Source of the DNA: Rhodospirillaceae bacterium
GTDB lineage: Bacteria; Pseudomonadota; Alphaproteobacteria; UBA8366
Assembly (NCBI GenBank): GCA_002716125.1
Contig: PAZH01000081.1
Span: forward strand, 74,771-115,907
Length of the DNA stretch: 41,137 nt
Reading direction: 5' to 3'
The notes below the pieces were generated by a model. The model made no database searches. It was not told the origin of the DNA and saw only the letters and a program-made list of their open reading frames with translations. Every line of letters begins with the position of its first letter. Position 1 is the stretch's first letter. This document shows positions 40,766 to 41,137 of this stretch, in pieces. The position numbers and the translations under genes were made by a program.

Positions 40766-41137
40766 ATGCGAAAGTTACTTGTTATGTCCGCCGTTGCGGC
40801 AGCTATCGGTGTTGCAGGATGCACGAGCCCTGCCTCGGAAGGCGATAAAAAAGCTAAAGCGGACAAGCCAGCAAAGGTGAAAGTGGCTAAGCCATCTAAG
40901 CCACATATCCAAGCAGTGTTCAAGAAGGGGAGTAAGGTCTGCAACTGGTCCGATTCTAAGGGCAAGAAAGGCACCGATTACTTCTATAAAGATAAGACCG
41001 CGATGAGTGGCTCTGCTGATCGTGTTATGGGCAATGACATGAAGCAGGGCACTTGGCAGATCACCGGTACGGCCATGAACCTCAACTGGTATGGTGGCAA
41101 GAAAGGTAAGGGCCGTTGGTACAAGGTTGAGAAGACC
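40766..41137 (+). CDS. Lysine-rich lipoprotein of unknown function (3' end beyond window)
   Basis: 124 residues to the window edge from an ATG with GGGAG upstream. Signal peptide MRKLLVMSAVAAAIGVAGC with lipobox VAGC, so C19 is the lipidated residue. Residues 20-50 are rich in K, A and P (KKAKADKPAKVKVAKPSKP), a flexible linker. From about 52 a domain with KGSKVCNWSDSKGKKGTDYFY and QGTWQITGTAMNLNWYGGKKGKGRWYKVE in outline begins; it looks like a small beta-barrel (lipocalin-like motif GTW.I.G..), and may be DUF995-like, but I am unsure. Codon choice is poorer in G/C at third positions than in genes to the left. The C terminus is missing. Confidence 0.8.
   Translation, partial: MRKLLVMSAVAAAIGVAGCTSPASEGDKKAKADKPAKVKVAKPSKPHIQAVFKKGSKVCNWSDSKGKKGTDYFYKDKTAMSGSADRVMGNDMKQGTWQITGTAMNLNWYGGKKGKGRWYKVEKT

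Noticed and set aside
1..41137. CRISPR arrays, rRNA genes, insertion sequences with intact transposase
   Set aside because: No regularly spaced repeats, rRNA segments or transposase reading frames were seen on either strand.

Overview
The window is chromosomal DNA of an alphaproteobacterium, probably Rhodospirillales in the broad sense. The evidence is the trio DUF1192 gene / quinone oxidoreductase / TrcR (DUF1013, a cell-cycle regulator family typical of Alphaproteobacteria), a RpoH-type heat-shock promoter of alphaproteobacterial form, and run-of-the-mill housekeeping genes (efp, rimO, rpmE, thiE, an inositol monophosphatase gene). The first 39.3 kb is GC-rich and tightly packed, with several convergent gene pairs that overlap at their stop codons. 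Genus and species cannot be told from the sequence.

Layout. 1-4.4 kb (minus): an acyl-CoA catabolic operon of a short-chain dehydrogenase, two crotonase-fold enzymes lacking the usual glutamate pair, an acyl-CoA dehydrogenase and a fumarylacetoacetate-hydrolase family protein cut by the window edge. 4.45-8.2 kb: small membrane protein (minus), then class I aldolase, thiE, efp and an inositol monophosphatase (plus). 8.2-11.9 kb: a Pro/Ala-rich OmpA-like periplasmic protein followed by a MotA/ExbB-like and a MotB/OmpA-like gene, probably one proton-driven envelope complex. 11.9-15 kb: MsbA-like ABC exporter, RidA-family protein, ribosomal protein L31 and an Hsp20 chaperone with a RpoH promoter. 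15.1-18 kb (minus): metY, an alpha/beta hydrolase and a hotdog thioesterase, tightly coupled, behind a structured leader with a terminator; then the DUF1192 gene. 18.1-23.4 kb: quinone oxidoreductase, trcR, a periplasmic eight-repeat WD40 protein, an orphan TAXI-type binding protein and a glutathione S-transferase. 23.4-29.3 kb: propionyl-CoA synthetase, a second acyl-CoA synthetase, an HTH/binding-protein regulator and rimO. 29.5-32.8 kb: a single-chain biotin-dependent acyl-CoA carboxylase carrying biotin carboxylase, biotin carrier and carboxyltransferase on one polypeptide. 32.8-39.3 kb: two TauE/SafE transporters, a prephenate-dehydratase-like protein, a truncated PhyH-like ORF, a histidine phosphatase, a DUF1028 protein, a CinA-type MoaB-fold protein and a nucleotide-pyrophosphatase-like phosphodiesterase.

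From about 39.36 kb to the end the DNA turns AT-rich and changes in character. It holds the C-terminal part of a tyrosine recombinase broken by one in-frame TGA, then a tRNA-Leu(UAA) gene split in the anticodon by a 222-nt group I intron very like the cyanobacterial tRNA-Leu intron, then a small ORF broken by one in-frame TAA, a strong terminator, and the start of a lysine-rich lipoprotein gene that runs off the end. The intron-bearing tRNA gene in this decayed mobile island is the most striking feature of the window.

Metabolically the window leans toward acyl-CoA chemistry (acyl-CoA dehydrogenase, crotonases, thioesterase, two CoA ligases, acyl-CoA carboxylase). Several genes appear to use promoters with a TTGCA-type -35 and a TATAAA -10 element.
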